From: DASUPK01 sp963797265
Lineage (GTDB): Bacteria > Actinomycetota > Thermoleophilia > Solirubrobacterales > 70-9
Length of the DNA: 64,000 nucleotides
Reading direction: 5' to 3'
Assembly (NCBI GenBank): GCA_963797265.1
Contig: CAWCOY010000003.1
Span: 930,001 to 994,000 of the forward strand
Shown here: positions 9,701 to 15,895 of the stretch, piece after piece
Layout of the letters: the number at the start of each line of letters is the position of its first letter
How positions within the stretch are numbered: the first letter of the stretch is position 1
The notes under the pieces: model-generated
What the model was told of the DNA's origin: nothing
The model's database searches: none
What the model saw: the letters and a program-made list of their open reading frames with translations, nothing else
Position numbers and translations under genes: made by a program

Positions 9701-10762
9701 GGTGGTCAACGCGTTGGCGACAGGGCCGCCCACGCCCGGGACGATGCCGAGGCCGTGGGTGTTCGAGACGAGCCCGTTCCCCGGCAGCACGTGCTCGTGG
9801 AACATCCCGCCCTGGTGGTCGGTGGAGTCGAAGTCGTTGGAGGACTCGACCATGACGACGCCGTGGTTCCACAGGTAGTTGACCGCCTGCTTCATGAACG
9901 TCGAGTAGCCGAGGTCGGCGGTGGTGGAGACGACAACATCGGCGCCTGAGTCGCCGGCGAAGAGCCAGGCCTGCGCGAGATCGTCGGTGCGGTCGAGTGC
10001 CTCGGCACCGGCCTTGACCGGCAGCAGCATGCAGCTGGGGCAGACGCCCGCGCCGCCCACGCCGTTGTTCGCCTCGGCGGCCGCCTGCTTCATCTGGTTG
10101 TTGGCGTGGCCGTATGTGGAGTCGAGCGTGGCGGGGTCGTTCTGGTCGTTGTAGAAGTCCCAGCCGGAGATGTCGTCGACGTAGCCGTTGCCGTCGGCCT
10201 CGCCCGTGGCTCGGACCCCGTCGGCCCCATCGGAGAAGCGGACGATGATGTCCTCCGGGTCCACCACGCCGTTGTCGTTGGCGTCGGGGGTGGCCACGCC
10301 GTCGTAGACGGCGAAGTCGTCGGCGTTCAGACCCGGCTGGCCGTCGGGATCGCTGGGCGTGGGCAGCTCCTTGGGGTTCAGATAGACCCGGTTGCGGAGC
10401 TCGGCCGCGTCTCCGTTGTGCCAGTTGATCCCGCCTTCGACGTAGGCGATCACGGTGCTCGGATCACCCGTCGTGAAGTCCTTCCAGGCGGTGTCGACCG
10501 ACATGCCCGCGGCGTTTTCGGGATCGCTCGCGAGCGGGGTGCACTGGGGCATGAAGCTGAACAGGTAGTGCTCCTGGTCATCCGCCGACTTCGTCAGGCA
10601 GTCGGTCGGGCTGTTCTCGGCCGGCGCGTAGCCAGGATCGTTCGGCGGATCCGCCGGGAACGCCGCCCAGGCCGTCCCGGCGATCATCAGGAGCGCGAGC
10701 GCGGCGACCACCGCCGCCCGTGCGGCCGTCCTGCGACGGTTGCCTCCCGAGGCCCCCAACAC
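6713..10762 (-). CDS. Secreted subtilase-like (S8) protein with FG-GAP/VCBS repeats; triad altered
   Basis: The protein has 1349 residues with an N-terminal signal peptide (hydrophobic run about 15-34 ending AWA). An S8-like domain spans about 90-470. The glycine-rich Ser loop (TTSESTPTVGG, Ser381) and an Asn near 309 are present. The usual Asp motif is replaced by EGG (Glu109), and the usual HGT motif reads YGHAN (His219 shifted). FG-GAP/VCBS repeats form a likely beta-propeller over about 600-1150 (GDLDHDGRLSIA, ADMNGDGKLDIV). A poly-Gly linker and a basic Ig-like end follow (TRRLRVRRAR). It is probably exported and either an atypical protease or a catalytically dead binding protein. The start is GTG 10762. 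Confidence 0.82.
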   Translation of the reverse strand: MLGASGGNRRRTAARAAVVAALALLMIAGTAWAAFPADPPNDPGYAPAENSPTDCLTKSADDQEHYLFSFMPQCTPLASDPENAAGMSVDTAWKDFTTGDPSTVIAYVEGGINWHNGDAAELRNRVYLNPKELPTPSDPDGQPGLNADDFAVYDGVATPDANDNGVVDPEDIIVRFSDGADGVRATGEADGNGYVDDISGWDFYNDQNDPATLDSTYGHANNQMKQAAAEANNGVGGAGVCPSCMLLPVKAGAEALDRTDDLAQAWLFAGDSGADVVVSTTADLGYSTFMKQAVNYLWNHGVVMVESSNDFDSTDHQGGMFHEHVLPGNGLVSNTHGLGIVPGVGGPVANALTTTYRARSGYTSWGTHNMFSVATTGGTTSESTPTVGGVMALVLSYGKQAAADGLIGSPLTNDEAIQVVRDTASDIDGNPNPPSGWTGKPGFDLQYGYGRPNVHKAMQAVHDGDVPPIAWFNSPDWYSLYDPTQTSSVPVTGHVDAPRSEQYTWKLQFAPGAEPTQGQFLTANTGGGSSPFTGSLGSIDLNQVPESFWDAAFHLSNDKELSTNEQYTVTLRIKVTDADGRVGEERRSIAVHHDPTLMAGFPVKIGPGGESQPVLADLQGRGELDAIFGDSDGNVHAVRPDGSELPGLPVHTDPTQVIVDHSGVDPGNEPILIGAAVGDLDHDGRLSIAATSTTGRVYVWDAQGQRRPGFPQTLDTGVVKPDLPHPESPFTRQPLQGATACPLLADMNGDGKLDIVQVGWDGYIHVYDGAGHELPGWPVKPEKPTAGSGLTVINDQKIDVPPALAQLDDDPEPELVIRSQYNETPGADLQVVGVSGSVTPPVSHLYAYNSDGTPVPGWPNSADALVMYYGSAQEFITEGANAPITADVNGDGKTEVEGSAGIFTPSYLFSPNGSQMGIYGPVPDASLGLLSGLANGTLDATALTNILNGGTLPADAPVNFTGTGAFGKVGPTNTLSLAEPGSGVTSVATSLLLPGLGSPINNYMRVHEAASGAALPGFPAKAQGLDFLGAPVIADVSGDGQPDVVQGGDSSALHAFTTGGAQASDFPKFTTGWIVFGPSVGDFDSDGKNEVVTTTREGYLMSWRTDGLADANQEWWSSHHDERNTGEYGVDTRPPGILRDASVSADGSTLEWKAPGDDWYAGTADHYEIATSSGPICPNNFNSAQPLSDPPAPSVAGDPETYTPPADALGHVAVRAVDEAGNLGPVLDFDRASGTTGVAACPSGGGGGGGGGSGGGGGGDASAGKLHVRAKPKKARTGRRSCFKVIVTADDGSPAPGATVRLGRKHKLTNTAGRTRICRRFHKRGKPRITATKPGYDPATRRLRVRRAR

Positions 10763-10834
10763 GAGCGATGACGGTACAGAAGCCCAGTAATCTCCGCGTC
10801 AGTTCAAAAGGGAAAGAGGGGAAGGAGAGGGAGA

Positions 10835-11458
10835 GTGGGTCTGTTCAAGTCGATGAAGGACCTGTCCGGCCTGACCAAGCAGGCCAAGGAGCTGCAGCGC
10901 CAGCAGCAGGAGGAGGCCGGCTACAAGCCCGGTTTCCGCGGTCAGATGGAGCAGATGGGGGACATGCTCTCCCAGGCGAACGAGCAGCTCGCCGACATCA
11001 CCGACTCATCGGGTGAGCGTTCGCAGATCCTCGCCACCGGACTCCCGGGCCAGGGCGTGGTCGTCGCCCACGGCACCCCCGAGCGCGGCGCGCAGTGGTT
11101 CAACATGGACATCGACCTCGAGGTCCACGTCAGCGGCCGCCAGGCCTACCGGGTCAACAACATGTACATGGTCCCGGCGGGTGCGACCATCGGCCAGGGA
11201 GTGACGCTGCCGATCAAGGTGGACCCGAACGACCCGTCGAAGATCGCGATCGACTGGGAGGCGGCCCAGCGCGCGCCCGCGCGAGGCGAGGTGCGGACCA
11301 CCGGCGGGTCCGGCTTCACTCCGGCTCCGGCTCCCGTCCCAGCTGCGGATACAGGCGATCAGATCGCGGAGCTCGAGAGGCTCGCCAAGCTCCGGGACTC
11401 CGGCGCGCTCACCGACGCCGAGTTCGAGCAGCAGAAGGCCAGGATCCTCGGTTCGTAG
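10835..11458 (+). CDS. SHOCT domain protein
   Basis: The 207-residue soluble protein has a charged, coiled-coil-like N-terminus (KQAKELQRQQQEEAG), a central beta-rich domain (about 60-135) and a Pro/Ala linker. The C-terminal SHOCT motif (about 178-205) contains LERLAKLRDSGALTDAEFEQQKARIL, quoted here as two overlapping parts: LERLAKLRDSGALTD and EFEQQKARIL. SHOCT is a short oligomerisation module. The GTG 10835 start is supported by a strong GGAGAGGGAGA ribosome site just upstream. The central domain's function is unknown. Confidence 0.75.
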   Translation: MGLFKSMKDLSGLTKQAKELQRQQQEEAGYKPGFRGQMEQMGDMLSQANEQLADITDSSGERSQILATGLPGQGVVVAHGTPERGAQWFNMDIDLEVHVSGRQAYRVNNMYMVPAGATIGQGVTLPIKVDPNDPSKIAIDWEAAQRAPARGEVRTTGGSGFTPAPAPVPAADTGDQIAELERLAKLRDSGALTDAEFEQQKARILGS

Positions 11459-11493
11459 GTGTCGCCGGATCCCGGCCGGATAGCCTCCGGCCC

Positions 11494-12372
11494 GTGACCG
11501 CGCGACGACGGCTGGTCAAGGTGCCGGCCTCATCGGCCAATCTCGGGCCGGGCTATGACGTGCTGGCGGCCGCGCTCGCCATTCACCTCGAGCTCGAGGT
11601 GGAGGAGGCCGGGTCGTTCTCGGTCCAGGCCGAGGGCCTCGACGTGCCCCTCGACCGCTCCAACCTCTGCGTGCGGGCCTTCGAGACGCTGCGGCCCGCC
11701 GATGGAATCGTCTTCCGGATCCGAAGCGAGATTCCACTGGCCGCCGGCCTGGGCTCGAGCGGGGCCGCGATCGTCGCCGGCCTGCTCGCCGCCGACCATC
11801 TCTACGAGCTCGCCCATGAGCCGGCAGACGTCCTGGTCAAGGCGGCCGAGATGGAGGGTCACCCAGACAACGTCGCTGCCGCGCTCTACGGCGGCTTCGT
11901 CGTCTGCTCCGAGGACGACGACACCGTCACCGCCACGCGCCTCGATCCGCCCCAGGGGGTGGAGGCGGTCGTCGTGATTCCAGACGAACAGGTCCGGACC
12001 GAGGAGGCTCGCGAGGCGATCCCCGAGCAGGTCCCGATCGCCGATGCCGTCGCGAACATCTCGGCGGCGACGGAGCTCGTGCTGGGCATACAGCGCTCGG
12101 ACCTGACCCTGATCGGCCGCGGACTCTCGGATCGCCTGCACCAGCCTCACCGCGCCCGCCTCTATCCGCGCTCGATGGAGATCCTCCAGGAGGCTCCGCG
12201 GATGGGAGCGATCGGGGCGACGATCTCGGGCGCCGGCCCAACGGTGCTCGTCTGGACCTTCTGGCAGAGCACCGGCGAGGTGATGAAGAAGCTCAACGAG
12301 CGAGTCGGGGATTGGGCGGAGGTTCGCCGGGTGCCGTTCTCGCCGATCGGCGCCGATGTCCCGGAGCTTTGA
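11494..12372 (+). CDS. thrB: Homoserine kinase
   Basis: ThrB phosphorylates homoserine with ATP to give the threonine synthase substrate. The 292-residue protein is a GHMP kinase. VPASSANLGPGYDVL lies at the N-terminus, the ATP loop is PLAAGLGSSGAA near residue 80, EGHPDNVAAALYGG follows, and the C-terminal motif is ISGAGPTVL. The start is GTG 11494, 35 bases after the SHOCT gene stop. It is separated from lysA-hom-thrC by two minus-strand genes and the SHOCT gene, so it is probably transcribed on its own or with the SHOCT gene. Confidence 0.93.
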   Translation: MTARRRLVKVPASSANLGPGYDVLAAALAIHLELEVEEAGSFSVQAEGLDVPLDRSNLCVRAFETLRPADGIVFRIRSEIPLAAGLGSSGAAIVAGLLAADHLYELAHEPADVLVKAAEMEGHPDNVAAALYGGFVVCSEDDDTVTATRLDPPQGVEAVVVIPDEQVRTEEAREAIPEQVPIADAVANISAATELVLGIQRSDLTLIGRGLSDRLHQPHRARLYPRSMEILQEAPRMGAIGATISGAGPTVLVWTFWQSTGEVMKKLNERVGDWAEVRRVPFSPIGADVPEL

Positions 12373-12742
12373 ATTCCCGTCAGACGGTTGCTCCTCGCTT
12401 CGCTCGGAGCACCCTCGCATAAACAGCTCACTTTCACTCTGGTCCGAGGACTCGTTCCTCTCGATCGCGTCCAAGGGCTCGGCGCTCTCGATCGGATCGG
12501 TGGGCTCGTTTGCCTCGATCGGATCGATCGGCTCGGTGGGATCCGCCTTCTCGGTCGCCTCGGCTGGGTCGGCCGGCTCGGTCATGTCCTTCGCCTCGGC
12601 GGGGTCGATCATGTCCGCGCGGGCCCGGGACTCGATCATGGGAGACCCGGAGCGCCCCGATGCCGCGGTGCTCTCAGCCGGGATCCTCGCGCTCTGCGCC
12701 GCGGCGATCGCCGGCTGGGCGATCTATCGACGTGGAGTCTGA
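12356..12742 (+). CDS. Small protein with serine at every third residue plus C-terminal membrane helix
   Basis: The frame encodes 128 residues and overlaps the thrB end by 17 bases. Residues 24 to 87 place Ser at every third position, 22 times without a break, with small or hydrophobic residues between (for example GSVGSFASIGSIGSVGS). A short acidic linker and one hydrophobic helix (about 104-122) ending in YRRGV follow. The regular period suggests a solenoid or extended beta structure anchored to the membrane; this is inference. The first 21 residues lie partly over a dispersed repeat (12386-12419), so the true start may be later. Confidence 0.5.
   Translation: MSRSFEFPSDGCSSLRSEHPRINSSLSLWSEDSFLSIASKGSALSIGSVGSFASIGSIGSVGSAFSVASAGSAGSVMSFASAGSIMSARARDSIMGDPERPDAAVLSAGILALCAAAIAGWAIYRRGV
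12386..12419 (+). repeat. Dispersed 34-bp repeat, copy 1
   Basis: This stretch (GGTTGCTCCTCGC through GAGCACCCTCGCA) matches 30005-30038 at about 30 of 34 positions. It contains an internal inverted repeat GCTC...GAGC around CTTCGCTC. Here it forms the coding start of the serine-repeat protein just after thrB. Confidence 0.6.
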
Positions 12743-12805
12743 GCTGGAGCCGAAACGGCTGGAACCCCGCGACCGCGAGGGGCCGCGGGGTCCGCCGCCG
12801 CGGAG

Positions 12806-12958
12806 TTAAGACGTCGTGGTTGTGCTGGTCTCGGTCGGCGTCGTCGTGCTGGTCGTGGTTGCCGGCGCGAAGCCGCACTTCTTGCCCCTGGTGTTCGTGG
12901 CCGGCTTCTTGTGATGACGCTTGCCCTTCGCCGGACACGGCTTGCTGTTCCTCCGTGG
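12806..12958 (-). pseudogene. Possible C-terminal remnant of a secreted basic/Thr-rich protein
   Basis: Between two in-frame TAA codons this strand reads 50 codons without a start codon. The translation is Lys/Arg-rich with paired Cys (KPCPAKGKRHHKKPATN, RGKKCGF) and ends in a Thr/Ser tail (TTTSTTTPTETSTTTTS). Such tails are typical of secreted proteins in this group. With no start and a stop directly upstream it looks like a gene remnant, but it could be chance. The remainder of 12743-13003 shows nothing I can name. Confidence 0.25.
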
Positions 12959-13003
12959 TTACTTGTCTATCCACGCCTGAAAGCGCCGCCCGGCTGCGCG
13001 GGG

Positions 13004-13450
13004 TTACGGAGTGGACGAACAGTCGAGCAGGCCGACTTGGCGGAGGATCGAGACCGAGTCCGAGTAGACGTCCTTGCGCTTGACCAGTCCGTCCTCGAAG
13101 GGGATCACGTCGACCCCGCGCCACTCGACCCGCTTTCCGCTGGGCTCGGCGGCCAGGTCGCCGCGGCGCATGGGGTTCGAGTGTGTGGCGCTCGCCGTCC
13201 ACTCCTGCGTGACCACGCCATCGCGCACGTACAGGCGACGCGTCTCGAAGTGGATGTCGGGCCAGGTCTCGAAGATCCCGCCGATGTGCTCGCGAACCTC
13301 GGCGCCATCCGCCGATTCGCCCGCCGTGTGGTTCTCGAAGACCATGTCGGGGGCGTGCATCGACACGATCGCGTCGAGGTCGTGGTCGTTCCACGCCTGG
13401 TTGTAACGGCGGATGGTCTCCTCGAGACTCTGAGCCGAGTCCTCTCCCAC
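13004..13450 (-). CDS. SnoaL/NTF2-like protein
   Basis: The 148-residue protein has the NTF2-like cone fold pattern. It begins with SLEETIRRYNQAWNDHDLDA, followed by MVFENHTAGE, a helix with REHIGGIFETWPDIHFE, and the strand pattern QEWTASATHSNP...KRVEWRGVDVIPFEDG. This resembles the SnoaL-like ester-cyclase group, where the cavity binds a small ligand. The ligand is unknown. The frame extends upstream over the divergent cupin gene, so GTG 13450 is taken as start. It is divergent from the cupin gene with about 60 bases between. Confidence 0.75.
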   Translation of the reverse strand: MGEDSAQSLEETIRRYNQAWNDHDLDAIVSMHAPDMVFENHTAGESADGAEVREHIGGIFETWPDIHFETRRLYVRDGVVTQEWTASATHSNPMRRGDLAAEPSGKRVEWRGVDVIPFEDGLVKRKDVYSDSVSILRQVGLLDCSSTP

Positions 13451-13510
13451 GGCGGAGAGGATATGTTCGGAACCCCGGCGAGGACAAGGGGAACGGAGCG
13501 AGGAGGAGAG

Positions 13511-13885
13511 ATGGCCGAGGGCTACACCATCAAGCAGGTCGAGGAGTTCGAGGAGATGGAGGGGAGCGGGGGAGCAACCTGGCGCCTCGCCCGTAAGTCG
13601 GTGGAAGCCGAGTCCTTCGGCTTCAACGTCGTCGACATCGCGCCGGGCGGGCAGATCCCCGAGCACGATCACACTGGCGACAACCAGGAAGAGGTCTTCA
13701 TCATCCTCGAGGGCCAGGCGACGATCGTCGCCGACGACAACGAGCACGATGCGCCGGCCGGCACCTACTGCCGCTACGCCCCAGAGGTGAGCCGCACGAT
13801 CCGCAACGACTCGGACGCCAACGTCCGCGCGCTCCTGGTCGGCGTGCCGGTCGACAGCGGATACCAGCAGATGCCCTGGGGCTAA
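13511..13885 (+). CDS. Cupin domain protein
   Basis: This 124-residue single-domain cupin has the metal-binding motif 1 (GGQIPEHDHTGDNQEEVFII, with two His and a Glu) and motif 2 (DAPAGTYCRYAPEVSRTI). The usual His in motif 2 is not obvious, so metal binding may differ from the classical set. ATG 13511 is preceded by a near-perfect AGGAGGAG ribosome site. A hairpin terminator follows at 13907-13929. The function is unknown; small cupins of this kind include sugar-binding and dioxygenase-like proteins. Confidence 0.82.
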   Translation: MAEGYTIKQVEEFEEMEGSGGATWRLARKSVEAESFGFNVVDIAPGGQIPEHDHTGDNQEEVFIILEGQATIVADDNEHDAPAGTYCRYAPEVSRTIRNDSDANVRALLVGVPVDSGYQQMPWG

Positions 13886-13906
13886 CCTCGCCTAGCCGCG
13901 TATAAA

Positions 13907-13929
13907 GCCGACGCCGAGGGTCGGTTTTT
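13907..13929 (+). terminator. Rho-independent terminator after cupin gene
   Basis: A stem CCGAC/GTCGG with a 7-base loop is followed by five T residues, 22 bases after the cupin stop. It separates the cupin gene from the iron permease. Confidence 0.7.
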
Positions 13930-13930
13930 G

Positions 13931-13958
13931 TTAGGTTGCCCGAATTAGGGCTACCTAA
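13931..13958 (+). promoter_or_regulatory. 28-bp palindrome upstream of FTR1 permease, candidate iron-repressor operator
   Basis: The arms TTAGGT (13931-13936) and ACCTAA (13953-13958) enclose GCCC and GGGC arms around GAATTA, giving one interrupted palindrome. The outer arms equal the half-sites of DtxR/IdeR boxes (TTAGGTTAG...CTAACCTAA), but spacing is longer than the classical 19-bp site. Its position 35 bases before an iron-transporter gene supports a metal-dependent operator. This is inference. Confidence 0.5.
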
Positions 13959-13992
13959 TGAATGATTCGACGACCACAGACCCGCCGCCTCG

Positions 13993-14862
13993 GTGATCCC
14001 GACCCTGGTCATCACCCTGCGCGAGGGGGTCGAGGCGTCGCTGATCGTCGGCATCGTCGCCGCCTTCCTGGTGAAGCAGGGCCGCCGCGACGCCCTCGGG
14101 TCGATGTGGCTGGGCGTCGGCCTGGCGGTTGCGATCTGCGTCGCGGTCGCCGTCGCCCTCCGCGTGATCGGCGAACGGCTCCCCCAGCGCGAGCAAGAGG
14201 GCCTCGAGACGATCGTCGGCCTGATCGCAGTCGGAATGATCACCTACATGATCATCTGGATGCGGCGGCACGCCCGCGGCCTCAAGGCGCAGCTCGAGGG
14301 GCATGTCGCGGAGGCGCTGGTCGTCGGCTCGGCAACCGCGCTCGTCGGGATGGCCTTCCTCGCCGTCCTTAGGGAGGGGTTCGAGACCTCCGTGTTCCTA
14401 CTCGCCGCCTTCCAGGACACGTCCGATACGGCGGCGGCGGGAGCGGGCGCGGTGATCGGACTGGCCGGGGCGGTGATCCTGGGCATCGCCATCTACTTTG
14501 GCGGCGTCCGGATCAACCTCTCGCGGTTCTTCCGCGTCACCGGGTTCGTCCTCGTGCTGGTGGCCGCGGGGCTGCTGGCCACGTCGGCCCACACTGCTCA
14601 CGAGGCCGGCTGGCTCAACACCATGCAGGGCGAGGCGCTCGACCTGACCTGGCTGGTGCGGCCCGGGACCGTGAGCGGCTCGCTGCTCACCGGCATGCTC
14701 GGCCTGCAGCCCCGGCCGACCGAGGTCGAGGTCCTTGCCTATCTGGTCTTCGCGATTCCCATGGGCCTGTACGTGATCTGGCCCGACCGCTGGCGGCCGT
14801 CGAGTCCGCTGCTCCGCCTTCGCCGCCAGCCGGCAACTGCCACGACTCAGACGGAGATTTGA
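13993..14862 (+). CDS. FTR1-family high-affinity iron permease
   Basis: The 289-residue protein has seven likely membrane helices. It carries both iron-ligand motifs of the FTR1/EfeU family: R10-E-G-V-E14 in the first helix and R127-E-G-F-E131 in the fourth. These Glu residues bind ferric iron during passage. There is no EfeO or EfeB partner gene next to it, so either partners lie elsewhere or it works alone. The start is GTG 13993. The palindrome at 13931-13958 suggests control by iron. Confidence 0.88.
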   Translation: MIPTLVITLREGVEASLIVGIVAAFLVKQGRRDALGSMWLGVGLAVAICVAVAVALRVIGERLPQREQEGLETIVGLIAVGMITYMIIWMRRHARGLKAQLEGHVAEALVVGSATALVGMAFLAVLREGFETSVFLLAAFQDTSDTAAAGAGAVIGLAGAVILGIAIYFGGVRINLSRFFRVTGFVLVLVAAGLLATSAHTAHEAGWLNTMQGEALDLTWLVRPGTVSGSLLTGMLGLQPRPTEVEVLAYLVFAIPMGLYVIWPDRWRPSSPLLRLRRQPATATTQTEI

Positions 14863-14881
14863 TGATCGCCCGACGTACCGG

Positions 14882-15391
14882 TCAGTTAGCCGGATCGAAC
14901 TCGAACAAGATGCCGCCGTGCGGGGTGAATTCGACCTGGAGGCCGAGCGGTCTTCCAGCGGCGTTTGCTTGGGCGATCACTGCCTTGTGGGCCCTGGCGA
15001 GGCGCCGCGCCTGGGCAAATCTCCGGTTCTTGTACGCACGCACGATGGCGTCGAGGCTCGTTGCAACCACATCGCGGTCCTGAAGCCACGTGGATACGGT
15101 CGGCTCATCGCCTGGGGCAGGCGGGATCAGGCGAAGCCGTGTCGTGACGTTGGTATAGACCGCCGCGATCCGCCGACCAAACCGGATCGTCGGCCCAACG
15201 GTCTTCTCCGTGACCCGCTCTGGTCTCTCGATGCCCTTCCGCCTCAACGCCTTGAAATAGGCCGCGATCGCCTTGCCGACAGGCCGCTCCGCGGTCTAGC
15301 AGACCGGATTCGCCTGAGCGACGTATTCAGCGCGGGTCGTGGCCGCGTGGGCCGGGGCGCACGTGATAGCGAGCGCTATCAACGCGATCAC
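14882..15391 (-). pseudogene. Secreted protein gene interrupted by one TAG stop
   Basis: The downstream part (TTG 15247 to stop 14882) encodes 121 residues. The same frame continues upstream through a single TAG at 15298-15296 into TAERPVGKAIAAYFKAL and beyond it into a typical signal peptide (VIALIALAITCAPAHA) and the mature start TTRAEYVAQANPVC. The mature region carries a YTNVTTRLRLIPPAPGDE segment. This is a family seen in Thermoleophilia secreted proteins, recognised from memory. The clean signal-mature continuity indicates a nonsense mutation or a sequence error rather than two genes. The original start is unclear: GTG 15391 or a lost codon further upstream. Confidence 0.65.
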
Positions 15392-15426
15392 GCTCGCTAG
15401 CGGCTTTGCGATGCGTGAGCGAGGGC

Positions 15427-15624
15427 TCAGGAGAACTCGTCGAGCGAGCGCTTCTGGCAGCGCAGCTCGTGGTCCCGCTGCTTTGCGGGGACGCCGGACT
15501 CGCCCGTGACGGCCTCGTTGTGCCTGACGTCGACGACGGCCCGGAAACGCTCGGTCTCCGAGCCGGCGCTGGACGGTTCCCCGACCGCCTGCTCTCCCCG
15601 CTCTGAATTGTTCTGCTCAGTCAT
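15427..15624 (-). CDS. Small hydrophilic protein of unknown function
   Basis: ATG 15624 is preceded by GGAGA six bases upstream and opens a 65-residue frame. The product is polar and charged (starts MTEQNNSERGEQ, ends RCQKRSLDEFS), without membrane segments or a known domain. The frame is open further upstream, but that stretch is Arg/Ala/Pro-rich and looks non-coding. It lies just upstream of the broken secreted-protein gene on the same strand. Support is the ribosome site and plausible composition only. Confidence 0.4.
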   Translation of the reverse strand: MTEQNNSERGEQAVGEPSSAGSETERFRAVVDVRHNEAVTGESGVPAKQRDHELRCQKRSLDEFS

Positions 15625-15825
15625 GCTTCTCCGTCGATCCCCAGCTTGTTGCTCCCCTTGTTCTACCACTTTGTGAGCGTTCGCTAAGACACTACGTAGA
15701 ACCGCTCGCCAGGCTGAAAGTAGCGCTGCACGAGGCGGGACGCACCACGCCGCCGTTTCGCAAATTGCGGACGAAGTGTCAGGGCGGCAGGTGAGGGTCG
15801 CGATGGTGCCGGGTGGTGCGCCACC

Positions 15826-15831
15826 TATAAT
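15826..15831 (+). promoter_or_regulatory. TATAAT candidate -10 element before glutamate synthase
   Basis: A perfect TATAAT hexamer stands 65 bases before the proposed gltB start in otherwise GC-rich DNA. The -35 position reads ATGGTG, a poor match, so promoter strength is uncertain. Confidence 0.35.
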
Positions 15832-15895
15832 TCCCCGCCCGTCGGTCCACCCCCGTCGCGCGCCCGCTCGAAGAAGGCGCGGAACCGGAGGCAAA

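Noticed and set aside
8447..9949. Plus-strand 500-codon frame inside the subtilase-like gene region
   Set aside because: Antisense to a protein with signal peptide and clear FG-GAP repeats; composition is Val/Asp/Arg-biased.
11095..11493. N-terminal extension of thrB into the SHOCT gene
   Set aside because: The frame is open, but the extension is out of frame with the SHOCT protein, Arg/Gly-rich, and would add 133 residues unlike any homoserine kinase.
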